A DNA stretch of 64,000 bases from CAZKZZ01 sp964557375. GTDB taxonomy: Bacteria > Spirochaetota > Spirochaetia > SPDA01 > CAZJBZ01. The notes under the pieces are model-generated. The model was not told the origin of the DNA. It did no database searches and was given only the letters and a program-made list of their open reading frames with translations. This document shows positions 60,956-64,000 of the stretch, one piece after another. The DNA lies in NCBI GenBank assembly GCA_964557375.1, contig CAZKZZ010000003.1, positions 1 through 64,000 of the forward strand, in the 5' to 3' direction. Made by a program: the position numbers and the translations under genes. Numbering within the stretch: position 1 is the first letter of the stretch; each line of letters starts with the position of its first letter.

Positions 60956-61537
60956 GTGAAACCGGTCGGTGTACTTGCCCTTCAAGGTGATTTCGATAAA
61001 CACAAAGCAGCCATAGAGAAACTCGACACACAGGTCGTTAAGGTCCGCTCTCCGGATGAACTCCCCAACCTGAGCGGGCTTATTATCCCCGGCGGGGAGA
61101 GTACGACTATGGGAAAATTACTCGCCGCATTCGGCCTCTTGGACCCGCTCATTAGATCCATAGATGCCGGCTTACCTGTACTCGGCACCTGTGCGGGCAT
61201 GATCTTGCTTGCACGCACCATACTCGAAGGGGATAATACGAGCAGCCAGCCCCGGCTGGGAAATATGGATATCTCAGTGGAGAGAAACGCGTACGGCCGG
61301 CAGGTAGAAAGTTTTGAAGCAACAATTGATAACGGTTTTTTCGAAAAAGAGGCGATCAAAGCAGTGTTTATCCGGGCCCCCCGCATTAGACGGTTCGGCC
61401 CTGACGTAAAACCGCTTGCGTTATTCGAAGAAGTTCCTGTTCTCGTCCGGGAGAGGAACATGCTTGCGGCAAGCTTCCACCCCGAATTGACGGATGATCT
61501 GCGTGTCCATGAATACTTTTTATCTATGACCAACTGA
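60956..61537 (+). CDS. pdxT: Pyridoxal 5'-phosphate synthase, PdxT glutaminase subunit
   Basis: Class I glutaminase that passes ammonia to PdxS. The triad is complete: nucleophile C79 in GTCAGM, H175 and E177 in SFHPELT; the oxyanion loop PGGESTTMG is at 45-53. The start is GTG at 60956 with only a weak ribosome site, consistent with coupling to pdxS 12 nt upstream. 193 residues. The last codons lie in a 13-bp tandem repeat shared with the convergent neighbour. Confidence 0.96.
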   Translation: MKPVGVLALQGDFDKHKAAIEKLDTQVVKVRSPDELPNLSGLIIPGGESTTMGKLLAAFGLLDPLIRSIDAGLPVLGTCAGMILLARTILEGDNTSSQPRLGNMDISVERNAYGRQVESFEATIDNGFFEKEAIKAVFIRAPRIRRFGPDVKPLALFEEVPVLVRERNMLAASFHPELTDDLRVHEYFLSMTN

Positions 61538-61563
61538 TATGGCTAACTGATACTGCTAACTGA
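61532..61563. repeat. 13-bp tandem repeat across convergent stops
   Basis: AACTGATATGGCT (61532-61544), AACTGATACTGCT (61545-61557) and AACTGA (61558-61563): about 2.5 copies. They contain the pdxT stop (TGA) and the stop of the gene on the other strand (TAG). Confidence 0.7.
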
Positions 61564-62530
61564 AAGGATGCGGTGATCTGAGCAGAATGCTCGGATGAGC
61601 TTCTTTCGGCTGTTCGATACCCGTCATTGTCATGTACCGTTTGAGCTCTTCGGTAAGTTCCGTAATGAGAGATGCCACCCCCTCTTCTCCGTCAGCGGCA
61701 AGTGCCCACAGGACAGGCCGTGCAATACCTACAGCCGCAGCCCCCATGGCCAGCCCTTTGAGCACATCCGAGCCCCTTCGAAAACCGGAATCCACAATAA
61801 TCGGGATTCTCCCGTTTATAACTGCGTTGATCTCTTCGATAACCTCAAAAGGATGGGGGAGATAGTCAAGGGTGTGGGCACCATGATTCGAAATTACAAT
61901 GAGGTCCGCTTCGGCTTCGAGGGCCTTCTCCGCGTCCCAGGCGCTCAATATCCCTTTTAAAACAAATGGGATGCTGACAGCCGCTTTGAGCTCTTTCAGT
62001 TCAGAGACCGAAACGGGGAAGCAGTCTTTTGTCATCATTGTATCGAGTACTTTTGTACATTGCCCTGCATCCACTTCTATACCGATCCAGGTAACACCGG
62101 TCTTCTCGATTTCGATCAGTTTCTCTTTTAGGGCTTTTCTGTCTCGTAGAGGTTTTACTGTCTGGCAGACCGGTACACCGGTTTTGACAATTTCTTCCAG
62201 ATTGGTTGGTATCGGAGAGCCGGTCCACATCATCGAACCAGTTTTTTTGAGCGCACGGGCTGTGATGACAAGTCCGTTATCAGCTATTTGAGGTATTGGT
62301 GCATTCATAGACGACATGATAACAGGTGTTTCGAGCTCTACGTTCAAAACTGTCGACCTAGTGGAGACTTCCTGAATCGTATTAATGGCCCGCTGAAGGA
62401 AGGTGTATTGGGCAAGCATTGCGGCGTTGTGCTCGAGAACAAATTCGGTCTCAACACCTTTGAGCATGAAGTCGAGCTTTTTTTCCGTGAGAACCGCTGC
62501 TCCCTTTTGATATAAGTCGTTCAATTTCAT
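61556..62530 (-). CDS. FMN-dependent alpha-hydroxy-acid dehydrogenase-like protein
   Basis: A TIM-barrel flavoprotein of the lactate/glycolate oxidase superfamily: PVIMSSMNAPIPQIAD in the first strand region, IPFVLKGILSAWDAEKAL (catalytic-lysine strand), VISNHGAHTLDYLP with the substrate histidine, and the FMN phosphate site VDSGFRRGSDVLKGLAMGAA. At 324 residues it is shorter than typical oxidases (350-370), and the usual R-Q-L/NHGGRQLD motif is replaced by NHGAHTLD, so the substrate may differ. It starts 13 nt after the tRNA-Val 3' end with no ribosome site, so it probably depends on tRNA processing or on a leaderless mode. Confidence 0.82.
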   Translation of the reverse strand: MKLNDLYQKGAAVLTEKKLDFMLKGVETEFVLEHNAAMLAQYTFLQRAINTIQEVSTRSTVLNVELETPVIMSSMNAPIPQIADNGLVITARALKKTGSMMWTGSPIPTNLEEIVKTGVPVCQTVKPLRDRKALKEKLIEIEKTGVTWIGIEVDAGQCTKVLDTMMTKDCFPVSVSELKELKAAVSIPFVLKGILSAWDAEKALEAEADLIVISNHGAHTLDYLPHPFEVIEEINAVINGRIPIIVDSGFRRGSDVLKGLAMGAAAVGIARPVLWALAADGEEGVASLITELTEELKRYMTMTGIEQPKEAHPSILLRSPHPFS

Positions 62531-62543
62531 GTAATAGTTTTTT

Positions 62544-62616
62544 TGGGCGGTGACGGGCTTGAACCGCCGACTTCCTGCTTGTAAGGCAGGCGCTCTCCCA
62601 ACTGAGCTAACCGCCC
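62544..62616 (-). tRNA. tRNA-Val (anticodon TAC)
   Basis: A complete cloverleaf: acceptor GGGCGGT paired with ACCGCCC plus discriminator A, D-arm with GCTCAGTTGGGAGAGC, anticodon arm CCTGC-CTTACAA-GCAGG giving anticodon TAC, and T-arm GGCGG-TTCAAGC-CCGTC (one G-U pair). CCA is not encoded. 73 nt. It is preceded by a promoter and followed 13 nt later by the FMN-dehydrogenase ATG. Confidence 0.95.
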
Positions 62617-62627
62617 AAACCGGTGCT

Positions 62628-62657
62628 ACTCTACCACGATACGAAAAAAAAAGTCAA
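62628..62657 (-). promoter_or_regulatory. Promoter of tRNA-Val
   Basis: On the minus strand: TTGACT (62657-62652), 18-base spacer with a T-run, TAGAGT (62633-62628). The start would lie about five bases before the tRNA 5' end. The -35 overlaps the stop codon of the upstream CAP-domain gene. Confidence 0.5.
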
Positions 62658-63436
62658 TATTGGGCATGCCGGCGGTTATTGAAAATCGTTAACGTATCGG
62701 TATATGTTATTTTCCCGCTTTCTCTGATGTATCCGAGATACAGATAGTAAAACCGGTCACTTCCTTCGAGTATAAAAGTAAACCGCCCCTCTTCCCCGTT
62801 CCACATATCCGGTTCGAGAACGGCATTTCCCTTTTTTAATACGGGCATGGTGATGGAAAGCCGACTCTCAGGGCTATTTTCAGGCGGATTAAAACTCCCG
62901 CTTACGCTGACCTTCTCCCCTGCGTGACCTATAGTAATATCTGCGAAAGGATGTTCGATGCATTGAATTACTACGAAAAGCCGCTCGGAGCCGCCGCTTC
63001 TTTCGTTTACAGGATTAATTGCTTCGGCACCGATTCCGCAATGGGTCCATCTCGTATCGAGGATGATTGTACGATGGGATGGACTTGTAAGCCACTGGTC
63101 GAACAGCTCACGTATCTTCTCGGGCGGGGATGATCCGAGTACTTCCCCCACCCGCAGCGACGTTCCGCCCCGTTCCCGGAAACGGTCAACCGCCCGCATG
63201 CCGGAACCGTCGGTGTGGGAAAGATACCCTCCCTCGGAGAGAGTCGCAGCATAGCTCGATGCACAAGAAGAGAGGAGCGGGTGGATTGTAAGGGGCGGAA
63301 TGTCCTTTTCAATGCGGAGACGGTTCAATTCTTCCAGGATAATCTCTTCTGCTGCATTCTCTGCGTTCACATTCGCCGTATTAATCAAAACGGAGAAAAG
63401 CATAAAAAATGATAAAGTTACTCCCCTTTTCCACAT
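62654..63436 (-). CDS. Exported CAP-domain (SCP/PR1-like) protein
   Basis: A signal peptide (about 1-26, VNAENA) precedes a CAP domain (about 30-165) of the bacterial YkwD type: EEIILEELNRLRIEKDIPPL, LSHTDGSGM with the first site histidine, VGEVLG (family ENI/GEN region) and WLTSPSHRTIILDTRWTHCG with the second. A beta-rich C-terminal part of about 90 residues is not recognised. Some members bind sterols or lipids; here a periplasmic or surface role is inferred only. There is no clear ribosome site. It is divergent from the EF-G gene. Confidence 0.82.
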   Translation of the reverse strand: MWKRGVTLSFFMLFSVLINTANVNAENAAEEIILEELNRLRIEKDIPPLTIHPLLSSCASSYAATLSEGGYLSHTDGSGMRAVDRFRERGGTSLRVGEVLGSSPPEKIRELFDQWLTSPSHRTIILDTRWTHCGIGAEAINPVNERSGGSERLFVVIQCIEHPFADITIGHAGEKVSVSGSFNPPENSPESRLSITMPVLKKGNAVLEPDMWNGEEGRFTFILEGSDRFYYLYLGYIRESGKITYTDTLTIFNNRRHAQY

Positions 63437-63474
63437 AATCGCTTTATGTTACTATTTCGCACGAGGCAAAGTAA

Positions 63475-64000
63475 ATGGGAAAGAAATACACCAGAAACAT
63501 CGGTATTATGGCCCATATCGATGCGGGTAAAACAACGACGACGGAACGGATCCTCTTTTATACGGGAAAGAGCCATCGGATAGGTGAAGTCGATGACGGT
63601 CAAGCCGTCATGGACTGGATGGTGCAGGAACAGAACCGGGGGATTACCATTACCTCCGCCGCTACAACCTGCTTTTGGAAAGAGTGTCAGATCAATATTA
63701 TCGACACGCCGGGCCATGTTGATTTTACGGCAGAAGTGGAGCGTTCTCTTAGGGTCCTCGACGGTGCTGTAGCGATTTTTTGTGCTGTCGGAGGGGTCGA
63801 GCCGCAGTCTGAGACGGTGTGGCACCAGGCCGACCACTACGAAGTGCCCCGTATAGCCTATGTGAATAAAATGGACAGAATTGGTGCTGATTTTTTCGGT
63901 GTGGTTAATGAGGTCGAAACCAAGCTCGGCTCGAACCCGCTCGTGCTGACGGTCCCTATCGGAAAAGAATCGGAGTTCGAAGGGGTCATCGATCTGATCA
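63475..64000 (+). CDS. fusA: Elongation factor G (partial, runs off the window)
   Basis: The N-terminal 175 residues of EF-G: GTPase P-loop AHIDAGKTTTTERI, switch 1 region MDWMVQEQNRGITITSAATT, DTPGHVDFTAEVERS (G3) and NKMD (G4). GAGG lies eight bases before the ATG. Spirochaetes have two EF-G paralogues, one for translocation and one for ribosome recycling; the fragment cannot safely tell them apart, so the symbol is provisional. The gene continues beyond 64000. Confidence 0.95.
   Translation, partial: MGKKYTRNIGIMAHIDAGKTTTTERILFYTGKSHRIGEVDDGQAVMDWMVQEQNRGITITSAATTCFWKECQINIIDTPGHVDFTAEVERSLRVLDGAVAIFCAVGGVEPQSETVWHQADHYEVPRIAYVNKMDRIGADFFGVVNEVETKLGSNPLVLTVPIGKESEFEGVIDLI

Noticed and set aside
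60452..61003. 183-codon open frame opposite pdxS/pdxT
   Set aside because: Runs through both conserved genes on the other strand and has no recognisable protein features.
63437..63474. Promoters between the CAP-domain gene and EF-G
   Set aside because: TTTACT-18-TAACAT (minus) and weak boxes on the plus strand exist, but the match to consensus is too poor in 38 bases to annotate.
1..64000. CRISPR array, insertion sequence, prophage or toxin-antitoxin pair
   Set aside because: No regularly spaced direct repeats, transposase, integrase, phage structural gene or paired small toxin/antitoxin genes were found.

Overview
This is a gene-dense window of a spirochaete chromosome, probably from the Treponema/Spirochaeta side of Spirochaetota. 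The signs are a V/A-type ATPase operon in spirochaetal order (E, a DUF2764 protein, A, B, D, I, K, with no F, C or G gene), a uvrA-lptD pair, a phoH / 7TM-HD / ybeY / tlyC / TPR cluster, a TP0733-like outer-membrane barrel, and many lipoproteins and TPR proteins. Two runs of N (100 at 9665-9764 and 10 at 28815-28824) show that this is a scaffolded draft assembly; both fall inside genes. There is no insertion sequence, prophage, CRISPR array or toxin-antitoxin pair, and no gene-free stretch above 300 bases. I found no new multigene system. The unusual things are local: start codons, promoter geometry, domain fusions and altered catalytic motifs.

Layout. 1-5089 (+): vWA protein, GlgD-like protein, NrnA-type DHH phosphoesterase, large lipoprotein. 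5115-9977 (-): the two halves of PurH as separate genes, a small membrane protein, miaB, a LapA-like protein and a TPR/SPOR protein. 10048-11929 (+): its own promoter, an outer-membrane barrel and a lipoprotein. 11934-28482 (-): a gap-pgk-tpiA-secG operon starting from a good promoter, running with short spacings into a flavodoxin-like gene, a J-domain gene, a SurA-like isomerase, nusB, a TPR gene, bactofilin, map, htrA, a phosphoribosyltransferase and a 1751-residue repeat/beta-helix surface protein.

28607-35110 (-): phoH, 7TM-HD phosphodiesterase, ybeY, tlyC-like and a TPR protein, all overlapping. 35213-50785 (-): the V-ATPase operon continuing without a real break into ispG, a TPR gene, uvrA and lptD. 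50911-56590 (-): small zinc-ribbon gene, murI, rsgA, mutS2, then three small unknown genes. 56680-57888 (+): pentapeptide-repeat protein and an altered metallo-beta-lactamase-fold protein. 57851-59933 (-): yggS, a small unknown gene and an RluD-family synthase. 60041-61537 (+): pdxS-pdxT, divergent from yggS. 61556-63436 (-): CAP-domain protein, tRNA-Val(TAC) and an FMN-dependent dehydrogenase. 63475 onward (+): the start of an elongation factor G gene.

Functionally, the window joins envelope biogenesis (lptD, surA-like, htrA, SPOR, bactofilin, secG, murI), central metabolism (gap, pgk, tpiA, purH, ispG, pdxST), ion-driven energetics (a V-ATPase whose rotor ring carries Na+ ligands) and RNA/ribosome maturation (ybeY, rsgA, miaB, rluD-like, nusB, phoH, map, EF-G).
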